From assembly GCA_036259835.1 (NCBI GenBank), contig DATABA010000012.1:1-64000 (forward strand): 64,000 nt of DNA, written 5' to 3'. Both the position numbers and the translations under genes were made by a program. Of the stretch, positions 50,186 to 57,237 are shown piece by piece. Each line of letters begins with the position of its first letter. The stretch's first letter is position 1. The stretch is from JALYGK01 sp036259835 (GTDB lineage Bacteria > Actinomycetota > UBA4738). The notes under the pieces were generated by a model. It was not told the DNA's origin. It did not search any database and saw nothing but the letters and a program-made list of their open reading frames with translations.

Positions 50186-51373
50186 ATGACCTCGGGAAGG
50201 CTTGGCTATCTCAGAGAAGAGCTCGAAGAGTTGGAGCGGGCCGGAACGGCCCTTCATCCTCGCGTGCTCGAGGGTGAGCAACGAGCCCGGACACGGTTCG
50301 ACGGCCGCGACGTGATCAACCTTGCGTCGAACAACTATCTCGGGCTGGCGGCGCACCCGCGGTTGAAGGACGCGGCGTCGCGCGCGGCGGCCGAACTGGG
50401 AGCCGGATCGGGAGCGGTTCGAACCATCGCCGGCACGATGTCGCTCCACGCCGAACTGGAGCGCCGCTTCGCCGCGTTCAAGGGCGCGGAGGCGGCGTTG
50501 ATGTTTCAGTCGGGGTTTACCTCCAATGCGGGAACCGTGGCAGCCATCCTCACCAAGGACGACGTCATCGTGTCCGACCAACTGAATCACGCCTCGATCA
50601 TCGACGGGGCCAGGCTCTCCAAAGCCGAGATCAAGGTCTTTCCGCATAAGGACGTGGATGCCGCCGATGCGCTTCTTTCGGAGACAAAGGCCCCGGGTCG
50701 TCGACAGCTCCTGATCACCGATGGGGTGTTCTCCATGGATGGCGACATCGCGCCGCTCCCCGACCTGGTCGAGGTCGCGGAGAAGCATGAGGCGATCATG
50801 ATGATCGATGACGCCCACGCCAGCGGGGTCCTCGGCAAGGGCGGAAAGGGAACTGTGTCGCACTTCGGGCTGGATCCGGCGCGAATCGACGTTCAGGTCG
50901 GGACGCTGTCCAAGGCCATCGGCGTGATGGGCGGTTTCATCGCCGGGCCCCAGCACCTGATCCAGTGGCTGGTCAACCGCGGCCGGCCGTTTCTCTTCTC
51001 CACCTCGGCGCCACCCGCGGTGACGGCGGCGTGCATCGCCGCGTTGGACGTGATGGAGGAGGAACCGGAGCGGCTCGATCGATTGTGGGAGCGAACGCGG
51101 TTCTTCAAGAACGGACTGCACGACATGGGATTCGACACGGGAGACAGCGAGACGCCGATCACTCCCGTCATCGCCGGTGACGAAGTCAAGGCGGTGGAAC
51201 TGTCGGCACTCCTGTGGGAGGAAAGCGTCTTCACTCCGGCGATCGTTTACCCGACGGTTCCAAAGGGGCGGGCCCGGGTCCGAACGATCGTTACCGCGGA
51301 CCACACCGAGGAAGACCTGACCGAAGCACTCGACGCGTTCGAGCGCGTCGGGAAGAAGCTGGGGCTGATCTAG
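50186..51373 (+). CDS. kbl: 2-amino-3-ketobutyrate CoA ligase (glycine C-acetyltransferase)
   Basis: Kbl cleaves 2-amino-3-ketobutyrate with CoA into glycine and acetyl-CoA. The 395-residue alpha-oxoamine synthase-family PLP enzyme has INLASNNYLGLAAHP, GAGSGAVRTIAGTMSLHAEL, SDQLNHASIIDGARLSKAE, the PLP Asp in MIDDAHASGVLGKGG and the PLP lysine Lys243 in VGTLSKAIGVMGG. BioF is the nearest alternative, but the pairing with tdh settles the function. GAAAGG precedes the ATG. Confidence 0.94.
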   Translation: MTSGRLGYLREELEELERAGTALHPRVLEGEQRARTRFDGRDVINLASNNYLGLAAHPRLKDAASRAAAELGAGSGAVRTIAGTMSLHAELERRFAAFKGAEAALMFQSGFTSNAGTVAAILTKDDVIVSDQLNHASIIDGARLSKAEIKVFPHKDVDAADALLSETKAPGRRQLLITDGVFSMDGDIAPLPDLVEVAEKHEAIMMIDDAHASGVLGKGGKGTVSHFGLDPARIDVQVGTLSKAIGVMGGFIAGPQHLIQWLVNRGRPFLFSTSAPPAVTAACIAALDVMEEEPERLDRLWERTRFFKNGLHDMGFDTGDSETPITPVIAGDEVKAVELSALLWEESVFTPAIVYPTVPKGRARVRTIVTADHTEEDLTEALDAFERVGKKLGLI

Positions 51374-51393
51374 CCCTTCTCCGCCTCAGCCGG

Positions 51394-52068
51394 TTATTGC
51401 CACCGCTTCGGATACCGCTGCCGCAAGTCGGTGACGAGTCTGCTCAGCTCGTCCATGACGGTATCCGTGACTTCTCGGAGTACAGCGGGATCGCCTTCGC
51501 GGCCATCGAAACGCGAGAAGTCGAGAGGCGGCCCGGCCTTCACCCAGATCGGTCGGCCAAACGCCAGGCTCCGTGCTCCATCCCGCTGCCACACGCTTTG
51601 CGACCCCCACACGGCGATGGGCAGAACCGGGACATCCGTCGCCAACGTCAGCCGAGCGATTCCCGTCTTGGCCTGCATTGGCGTGAAGTCCGGGTTCCGG
51701 GTGACGGTTCCTTCCGGGTAGACCACCACGACCTCGCCCTCTTTGAGCGCACGGCTCGCCGCCTCGAGAGGCGCCGCCGAGCCCGTCCCCCGCTCCACGG
51801 GGATTTGCTTCGCCCCGGTCAGCAACCGACGCAGGAACCAGTGGCCGTAAAGCTCTTTCTTCGCGAGGTACCTGGGGCGGCGTCCCGCCTTCACCAACAT
51901 GTAGCCATGGGCGAGCGGGTCGAAGTAGGAGATGTGGTTGGCGGCGACCAAGACCGGACCCTCCGCGGGGATGTGCTCCATTCCCTCGAACCGCCAGTTG
52001 AACCACAGCGCAATTGGAGGCCGGAGCGTCAGTACGGCGAAGCGGTACCAGGGTTCGGGTGTTCGCAC
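51394..52068 (-). CDS. plsC: 1-acyl-sn-glycerol-3-phosphate acyltransferase-like protein
   Basis: A 224-residue PlsC-type acyltransferase acting at the membrane in phospholipid synthesis. It has the catalytic NHxxxxD motif in VAANHISYFDPLAHG, motif II KKELYGHWFLRRLL, and motif III VVVVYPEGTVTRNPDF with the glycerol-3-phosphate site. A short hydrophobic N-terminal part (APLTLRPPIALWFNW) anchors it. Acyl donor and exact acceptor are not determined by sequence. It is convergent with kbl and divergent from cofC. Confidence 0.9.
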   Translation of the reverse strand: MRTPEPWYRFAVLTLRPPIALWFNWRFEGMEHIPAEGPVLVAANHISYFDPLAHGYMLVKAGRRPRYLAKKELYGHWFLRRLLTGAKQIPVERGTGSAAPLEAASRALKEGEVVVVYPEGTVTRNPDFTPMQAKTGIARLTLATDVPVLPIAVWGSQSVWQRDGARSLAFGRPIWVKAGPPLDFSRFDGREGDPAVLREVTDTVMDELSRLVTDLRQRYPKRWQ

Positions 52069-52108
52069 GGGTGCCTCCCGGCAGTTTGGCCGCTTATTCT
52101 AGCCACGC

Positions 52109-52756
52109 ATGCGGGTGGCCGCGGTTCCCCTGAAGTCCCTGGATCGGGCGAAGACCAGACTCGCGTCGGTGTTATCCCCTCCCGAGCGTCGGGAGTTGGC
52201 CGGGGCCATGCTGAACGATGTCCTCGACGCGTGTCTACCCCAAGCCGGATGGGACGTGTGGGTCATCTCGCCGCAGGACGAAGTGCTTCGTCTCGCCGTA
52301 CAACGAGGCGCTCGTCCCCTCCCTGAGTTCGGTACGACGCTTCGGCAAGCCGTCCGTCAGGTCGAGGCGCAGGCGCGTGACGAGGATTGCGCCGAGTTGG
52401 CCGTCATCCTCGCGGACCTGCCATTCGCCACGGCGAACGCCGTCGCTGCCGTTCTCGGATCCTCCGCGTCCGTCGCAGCAGCACCCGCCACGTCGGATGG
52501 GGGTACCAATGCCCTCGTTCGCCGGCCGCCGTCGGTCATACCGGCGCGGTTCGGGCGGTCCTCGTTTTCGAAGCATCGAGCCGAAGCGTATCGACGGGGT
52601 GTGACATTCGAATCGATCGACACCGGCGGCCTGGGCTTCGACCTGGATCGCCCGGCGGATCTGGTCGCGGTGATCGAAGCGGAGCATGACAGCAGGACCA
52701 AAGCCGTTTGCCTTCGCATGGGATTGGCAGAGAGACTCGTCAACACGCCGCTCTAA
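52109..52756 (+). CDS. cofC: 2-phospho-L-lactate (or PEP) guanylyltransferase, F420 biosynthesis
   Basis: CofC/FbiD forms the activated phospho-carboxylate used to make coenzyme F420 (PEP in actinomycetes, phospholactate in archaea). The 215-residue nucleotidyltransferase-fold protein shows AAVPLKSLDRAKTRLASVLS, LAVILADLPFATANAV, the ATSDGGTNALVRRPP motif (diagnostic for CofC) and FGRSSFSKHRAEAYRRGV. No other F420 gene is in the window. It is followed by a cold-shock-like gene after 17 nt. Confidence 0.9.
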   Translation: MRVAAVPLKSLDRAKTRLASVLSPPERRELAGAMLNDVLDACLPQAGWDVWVISPQDEVLRLAVQRGARPLPEFGTTLRQAVRQVEAQARDEDCAELAVILADLPFATANAVAAVLGSSASVAAAPATSDGGTNALVRRPPSVIPARFGRSSFSKHRAEAYRRGVTFESIDTGGLGFDLDRPADLVAVIEAEHDSRTKAVCLRMGLAERLVNTPL

Positions 52757-52773
52757 CTGGGAAGGAAGAACCA

Positions 52774-52983
52774 ATGGCGCAGGGCACGATCAGGGACTAC
52801 GACATCGAAAACCGACAGGGTTCGTTGCTGATGGATGACCGGACGGAGGTATGGATCGACCCGACCACGATGGAGGGGTCGGGAGTCAGGTATCTCCGGA
52901 TCGGCCAACGCGTGGTGTTCGATCTGGCGGAGGAAGCGGGCCGAAAGGTGGCTCGGAACCTGAAGATCATCAGCTTCGCCTGA
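52774..52983 (+). CDS. Cold-shock-like OB-fold protein
   Basis: A 69-residue protein with the cold-shock fold pattern: GTIRDYDIENRQGSLLMDD, VWIDPTTMEGSGVRYLRIGQ and RVVFDLAEEAGRKVARNLK. The aromatic RNP1/RNP2 motifs (KGFGFI, VFVHF) are degenerate, with RQGSLL and VWIDP in their place, so nucleic-acid binding may be weaker or altered. GGAAGGAAG precedes the ATG. It probably shares a transcript with cofC. Confidence 0.75.
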   Translation: MAQGTIRDYDIENRQGSLLMDDRTEVWIDPTTMEGSGVRYLRIGQRVVFDLAEEAGRKVARNLKIISFA

Positions 52984-53004
52984 TCCGAGACGACCAAGCG
53001 AAGC

Positions 53005-53916
53005 GTGTACATCGACGCCCATACTCACGTCGCCCAGGAGTCATGGGTCGCGGAAACCTGGTGGCAAGCACTCTCCAAAGTGGGCGCCGAGGTTCTGCCG
53101 GGCGTCACCGCCGAAATGGTGCGCGATGCCATCGTCCCGGCTCTCTTCGACGCCGATGGGTCGTCCCAGCTGGGCGCCATGGACGCCGCCGGAATCGACA
53201 TGGCGGTCATGTTTCCGTACGACTGGAGCCGGGCGGACCGGCTCGGCGACGCCGAAGCGAGCTGGAAGGAGCAGAACGAGTGGTACCGGGATTTTGCGGC
53301 CCGCGAACCGAAGAGAATTCGGTGGGGCTTCGGGGCCGATCCACGTCAGTCGGAGGCACTCGAGGCGTTCGAGCGAGCGGTCCGTGACGAGGGAGCGGTT
53401 TGCCTCAAGCTCCACCCCGCCGCAGGGTTTTCGATCACGGATCCCTCGGTCTACGGGTTCATGGACCGAGCCCGAGATTTGGGCGTTCCCGTCGTCATGC
53501 ACGTCGGTCCGAACGTCGCCCCGCTGTACTCGAAGTGGTCCGATCCCGCGCTGCTGGACCAGATAGCCGCCGACTTTCCCGAGGTCAAGATCCAGGCCGC
53601 CCACACCGGGAACGCCGCCTGGCGACAGTGCCTGTCGGTGGCCAGCGTGAAGTCGAACGTCTTCTGCGACCTCTCGGGATGGCAGGGGCGATGCGTTCGA
53701 AACCCGAATCGCTTTTACGCGGACGTTCGCGAGGTCGTGGAGTCCGTCGGGCCGCATCGGGTTATGTGGTCGACCGATGGCCCGCACTACCGGCCGCTTC
53801 TCTCCGACGCCGATTACCTGAGGGCATTCACCGACGCACCAGAAGGCACGTTCAGCGCCGACGAAGTCGAGTGGATCACCGGCCGGACGGCGGAGGAGTT
53901 TTTCGAGCTCCGCTGA
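53005..53916 (+). CDS. Amidohydrolase-2 family metal-dependent hydrolase
   Basis: A 303-residue TIM-barrel protein of the amidohydrolase_2 (ACMSD-like) group. The metal motif YIDAHTHVAQ at the N-terminus supplies HxH. VCLKLHPAAGFSI and GVPVVMHVGPNVAP supply further His ligands, IQAAHTGNAAWRQCL is the next histidine, and VMWSTDGPHYRPL carries the catalytic Asp. The C-terminal helix WITGRTAEEFFEL is typical. Substrate unknown; decarboxylation or hydrolysis are both possible in this family. GTG start 53005. Confidence 0.87.
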   Translation: MYIDAHTHVAQESWVAETWWQALSKVGAEVLPGVTAEMVRDAIVPALFDADGSSQLGAMDAAGIDMAVMFPYDWSRADRLGDAEASWKEQNEWYRDFAAREPKRIRWGFGADPRQSEALEAFERAVRDEGAVCLKLHPAAGFSITDPSVYGFMDRARDLGVPVVMHVGPNVAPLYSKWSDPALLDQIAADFPEVKIQAAHTGNAAWRQCLSVASVKSNVFCDLSGWQGRCVRNPNRFYADVREVVESVGPHRVMWSTDGPHYRPLLSDADYLRAFTDAPEGTFSADEVEWITGRTAEEFFELR

Positions 53917-53961
53917 GGCCAGCGCTCCATTCGCGCCGTTCGATCAGGCAACATTGCCGCG

Positions 53962-56097
53962 ATGGCAACCGTCTTCGGAACTCCCATGTCCGTTGCGCCG
54001 CAACCTGTGCGGCGCCGGCGGTCACCGCTTCGAGTGGCGATCTGGACGCTTCACATGGCGCTGCCGCTCGTCGGCCTGTGGCTTCTGATCGCGGAGCCCA
54101 GCCTCGACCTCATCTGGGAAAACCCACACTCGCATTTCTGGCTGGTGGCCGCCGTTGCCGCGGTCAACGTCGTCCTCGGCGCACGGATGAGCGAGGCGGC
54201 GAGGCGCCGCTCGGACGCACGGCTGTTTCTGGTCTCGCTCGCGTTCATAAGCAGCGCAGGATTCCTCCTGCTTCATGCGCTCGCCACGCCCGGCGTCCTG
54301 CTGTCGGGGAGGAACGCCGGGTTCGTGCTGGCCACACCCGTCGGGTTGTTTGTCGCGGCCGGCTTCGTCGCGGCATCGTCTCTGGAGTTCTCTCGGCAGC
54401 GGGGAAGCGCGCTGATGCAGCGGCAAACCCTGGCCCGCACGGGTCTGGTTCTTTTCATGGTCATCTGGGCCGCTCTGTCTCTTCTGGATGTGCCGCCGCT
54501 CCGCACACCGCTGGCGAGAGAGGAAGCTCGAGGGCCGCTGGCATTTCTCACGCTCGCGGCAGTGCCGCTGTACGTGTTCGCCGCGTGGCGCTATTACCTC
54601 CTGTATCGAAGACGGCCGGCCGTCGTGCTGCTGTCGGTCATCACGGCCTTCGTGCTCCTCGCCGAGGCGATGGTCGCGGTGGCCGTCGCCCGCAACTGGC
54701 ATTACTCCTGGTGGGAGTGGCACGTCCTGATGGCGGCGGCGTTTGGGTTCGTCGCCTACAGCGCTCAGGTCGAATACTCGCGCGAGCGCTCTGCGGTCAG
54801 TCTCTTTCGAAGCATTTCGCTGGAGGAGACGCTTCGGGGGATCCGCGAGGAATACGGCGCGGTGCTGGAAGCACTTGTTGCGGCCATGCAGCGCCGCGTC
54901 GAAAGCGGGGTCGAAGAACCGATCCGACCGATCACCGCGAGCCTCGCCAACCGATTCGAGCTCACGGAGGGACAGGTCGAAGTGCTGGAGCATGCCGCCG
55001 AGGCACTGGCGAACGAGCGGGAGCAGATCCTGCGGCTCGGCGGGTTGGTCGCCTTGGGCCACGAAGCCAGCGTCATCCTGGACGAGCGGGAGCTCCTGAA
55101 GCGAGCCATCGACATCGCAGGTCGGGCGTTCCGCGGCGACACCATTCGTCTCGGGCTCCTCGAGGAGGGGCAGTTGAGGTTTCCGCCCGAACTCGAAACA
55201 CGTGAGCCGACCACCGATCCGATCGATGAAGAGCAGCGCCAGGCCGCCATCGCGCAGGCGCTGCTGACGCTCGAACCCTCCGAAACCAGGCTCGACGGTC
55301 AGCTCCGCACCCTGATCCTCCCTCTCGCGGTCAAGGGACACCCTGCGGGAGTGCTCGAGGTGCGCCGGTCCCAAACCGCCTTCGAGGTGCGCGACCGGTC
55401 GTTGCTGGAATCGCTCGCCAGTCAGCTCTCGATCGCTCTGGAAAACGCCCGCCTGTATCGGCAGATCGACACGTTATTCCGTTCGTACATGTCACCCGAC
55501 GTGGCGACGGCGCTGCTCGCCGATCCGAACCAGGCGAACCTGGGAGGGGCCATCATCGAGATCAGCGTGCTCTTCGCCGATCTCCGCGGGTTCACCCCGT
55601 TCGCGGAGCGTTCGTCCCCCGACGAGGTGGTGACCATGCTGAACCGCTATTTCGGGATCGCCGTCCCGCTCATCCTGGAGCAGGGAGGAACGGTCGTTCA
55701 GTTCATCGGCGATGCGCTCATGGCGATCTTCAACGCGCCGACTCGGCAGGAGGACCACGCGCTCCGAGCGGCTCGGGCGGCTCTCAACATGCAGCAGGCC
55801 ATTCAGGAGATCGCCGCCGGACCGCGCTGGCCGAGGTTCCGGGTGGGCATCAACACGGGCCCCGCGCTCTTGGGGAACATCGGTAGTCCCGAGATTCGGA
55901 ACTTCACCGCGATCGGCGACACGATCAACCTGGCCGCCCGGCTCGAGGCCAGCGCGGACGTGGGTCACGTGGTGATCGGCGCCGCCACGTACGAAGAGAT
56001 CAGAGAAGTCGCCGACGTTCACCCGCTGGGGAAGCTCGAGGTGAAGGGGAAGGAGGAGCCGGTCGAGGCCTACCTGCTGCTCCGCCTCCGTGAGTAA
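53962..56097 (+). CDS. Membrane class III nucleotide cyclase with GAF domain
   Basis: A 711-residue protein: six or seven transmembrane helices (about residues 25-265), a helical linker, a GAF domain (about 365-505) and a class III cyclase domain (510-705). Metal-binding Asp540 (VLFADLRGFTPF) and Asp584 (FIGDALMAIFNAP) are present, as are transition-state residues Asn656 and Arg660 (AIGDTINLAARLE). The position that reads Lys in adenylate and Glu in guanylate cyclases is Gln580, so substrate choice is uncertain. It is tail-to-tail with hup and overlaps its end by 28 nt. Confidence 0.92.
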   Translation: MATVFGTPMSVAPQPVRRRRSPLRVAIWTLHMALPLVGLWLLIAEPSLDLIWENPHSHFWLVAAVAAVNVVLGARMSEAARRRSDARLFLVSLAFISSAGFLLLHALATPGVLLSGRNAGFVLATPVGLFVAAGFVAASSLEFSRQRGSALMQRQTLARTGLVLFMVIWAALSLLDVPPLRTPLAREEARGPLAFLTLAAVPLYVFAAWRYYLLYRRRPAVVLLSVITAFVLLAEAMVAVAVARNWHYSWWEWHVLMAAAFGFVAYSAQVEYSRERSAVSLFRSISLEETLRGIREEYGAVLEALVAAMQRRVESGVEEPIRPITASLANRFELTEGQVEVLEHAAEALANEREQILRLGGLVALGHEASVILDERELLKRAIDIAGRAFRGDTIRLGLLEEGQLRFPPELETREPTTDPIDEEQRQAAIAQALLTLEPSETRLDGQLRTLILPLAVKGHPAGVLEVRRSQTAFEVRDRSLLESLASQLSIALENARLYRQIDTLFRSYMSPDVATALLADPNQANLGGAIIEISVLFADLRGFTPFAERSSPDEVVTMLNRYFGIAVPLILEQGGTVVQFIGDALMAIFNAPTRQEDHALRAARAALNMQQAIQEIAAGPRWPRFRVGINTGPALLGNIGSPEIRNFTAIGDTINLAARLEASADVGHVVIGAATYEEIREVADVHPLGKLEVKGKEEPVEAYLLLRLRE

Positions 56098-56462
56098 GTC
56101 GCCCGTTTCCGCCCGCGCCCTCGTGCCTGGACTGGCTGCGGCGCCGCGCGGCTTCGCCGGACGTCGGCTCTGTGCGGCGTCCCCCTCCGCCGGTCCACCA
56201 CTTCGCGAAATGGCCGTCCGGGCTTGAAGGCCGGAACGTTCGTCGCGGGGACCTGAAGGGGCCGATCCGCCCAGATATCGCGGGCCGTTCGCTTGCTCCG
56301 TGTCCTGCGGTGGAAGGTTCCGAAGCCCGACAGCACGACCTTCTCCCCTCGCATGACGGCTCGGACGATTGACGCGATCACCCCGTCGACGACCTTGGCG
56401 ACGTCTTTTGGGGGGATCTTCGTGGCGCCGGCAACCTCTTCGACGAGTTCGGCCTTGTTCAC
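56070..56462 (-). CDS. hup: DNA-binding protein HU with basic C-terminal tail
   Basis: HU bends and compacts DNA. From GTG 56462 (preceded by GAAGGGA) the protein has 130 residues: the HU core NKAELVEEVAGATKIPPKDV, VRAVMRGEKVVLSGFGTFHR, the arm RKRTARD-like RSKRTARDIWADRPLQVPATN and VPAFKPGRPFREVV. A 35-40-residue Arg-rich tail (RGRGRKRATYSRRRSSR) follows, as in mycobacterial HupB but shorter. The gene's 3' end overlaps the cyclase 3' end by 28 nt. Confidence 0.94.
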   Translation of the reverse strand: MNKAELVEEVAGATKIPPKDVAKVVDGVIASIVRAVMRGEKVVLSGFGTFHRRTRSKRTARDIWADRPLQVPATNVPAFKPGRPFREVVDRRRGTPHRADVRRSRAAPQPVQARGRGRKRATYSRRRSSR

Positions 56463-56501
56463 GCTGGCTCCCTTCAAGTCTTCGGTAACATCGACGGCTG
56501 G

Positions 56502-56572
56502 TGGCCCGTGGGGTAACGGTAGCCCGACTGACTCTGGATCAGTTAGTCCTGGTTCGAATCCAGGCGGGCCAG
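56502..56572 (+). tRNA. tRNA-Gln (anticodon CTG)
   Basis: A complete cloverleaf of 71 nt. The acceptor stem TGGCCCG (56502-56508) pairs with CGGGCCA (56565-56571). The D-arm is GGG...CCC, the anticodon stem ACTGA/TCAGT holds loop CTCTGGA with anticodon CTG at 56534-56536, and the T-arm CCTGG/CCAGG encloses TTCGAAT. Discriminator base G572. The 3' CCA is not fully encoded (CAA follows). It reads CAG glutamine codons. Confidence 0.95.
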
Positions 56573-56644
56573 CAATCCGAAGCGCCTCAGCCCACCCACT
56601 ACCTCGTTCTAACTAGTCAAGGCGCGGCTCCTCTATAACAGGCC

Positions 56645-56840
56645 TCGTCCAGACCGCGGGCACTGCTCAGGCGACATTCACAAGGGCGGGCGGGTCGTTG
56701 CGGCCTACTCGGACACTCGCCAGGGAGGTGCGGTCGCGCTACCGGCGTTCTTCCGACAAACCGGCGGTCCGAGCTTCAACAGGTAGACCGTAAGGCGTTC
56801 GCCGCTTGATCGAGAGCCCCCGCACGGGGGCTCTCGCTTT
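56645..56840 (+). ncRNA. Candidate small non-coding RNA ending in a perfect terminator
   Basis: The stretch 56573-56838 between tRNA-Gln and a minus-strand gene contains no convincing protein gene. An AT-richer segment at 56605-56640 ends with TATAAC (56634-56639), a plausible -10 box, and the region ends with the strong hairpin at 56811-56836. A transcript from about 56645 to 56840 would be ~195 nt. Internal pairing includes CTCGGAC with GTCCGAG and a GGCG/CGCC hairpin. I do not recognise 6S, SRP, tmRNA or RNase P features, so the family is open. No -35 box was found. Confidence 0.35.
56811..56840 (+). terminator. Rho-independent-type terminator hairpin
   Basis: A perfect 11-bp stem (CGAGAGCCCCC, 56811-56821, against GGGGGCTCTCG, 56826-56836) closes a GCAC loop and is followed by CTTT. 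The T-run is short but on the plus strand. On the minus strand the hairpin directly follows the stop codon of the gene at 56839-57144 without a T-run, so it may also shield that 3' end. Confidence 0.8.
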
Positions 56841-57144
56841 ATCGGTTCGCGAAGTAGAAGCCCAGCGCAGCCCCGGCAAGAGCGAACAGCGGCCCGAGTA
56901 TGAGCTCGAGCAGCGTACGCATGTCCGCCATGGTGATTTGCCGGTTGGCGACCAAGACGAAGGCCGTTGCGATCACCGCAGCTAACAAGAGGAGCACGAC
57001 GATTGCCACCACGCCCCCGGACGATCTCCTGCGACCGTACGGCGGGGCAGGAACTTGCGACGCCGACGATGCGTTCCGAGCACGCTCGTCAGTGGTCGCC
57101 TCCCCTTCGGGAGCCATCTGTACGGTTTCGTTCGTATTTGCCAT
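56839..57144 (-). CDS. Small two-helix membrane protein, unknown
   Basis: A 101-residue protein. The N-terminal ~42 residues are polar and acidic, then Pro/Arg-rich (PPYGRRRSSGG). Two hydrophobic helices follow (about 44-66 and 78-98), the second ending ALGFYFANR. Family not recognised. It is divergent from the Ser/Thr kinase gene and ends at the 56811-56840 hairpin. Confidence 0.7.
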   Translation of the reverse strand: MANTNETVQMAPEGEATTDERARNASSASQVPAPPYGRRRSSGGVVAIVVLLLLAAVIATAFVLVANRQITMADMRTLLELILGPLFALAGAALGFYFANR

Positions 57145-57237
57145 ATCACGTTCTTACCTCAAAACCACCTTCAAATAAAGCAAGCGAAGCTAGCCAGGCG
57201 GCAATACAAGGGCGCGGGAACGGGTATTGATTGACCA

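Noticed and set aside
54022..55374. 450-codon minus-strand open frame
   Set aside because: Antisense to the cyclase gene; no plausible protein pattern.
56502..56572. tRNA-Gln as an integration site
   Set aside because: No integrase and no direct repeat of the tRNA 3' end was seen downstream.
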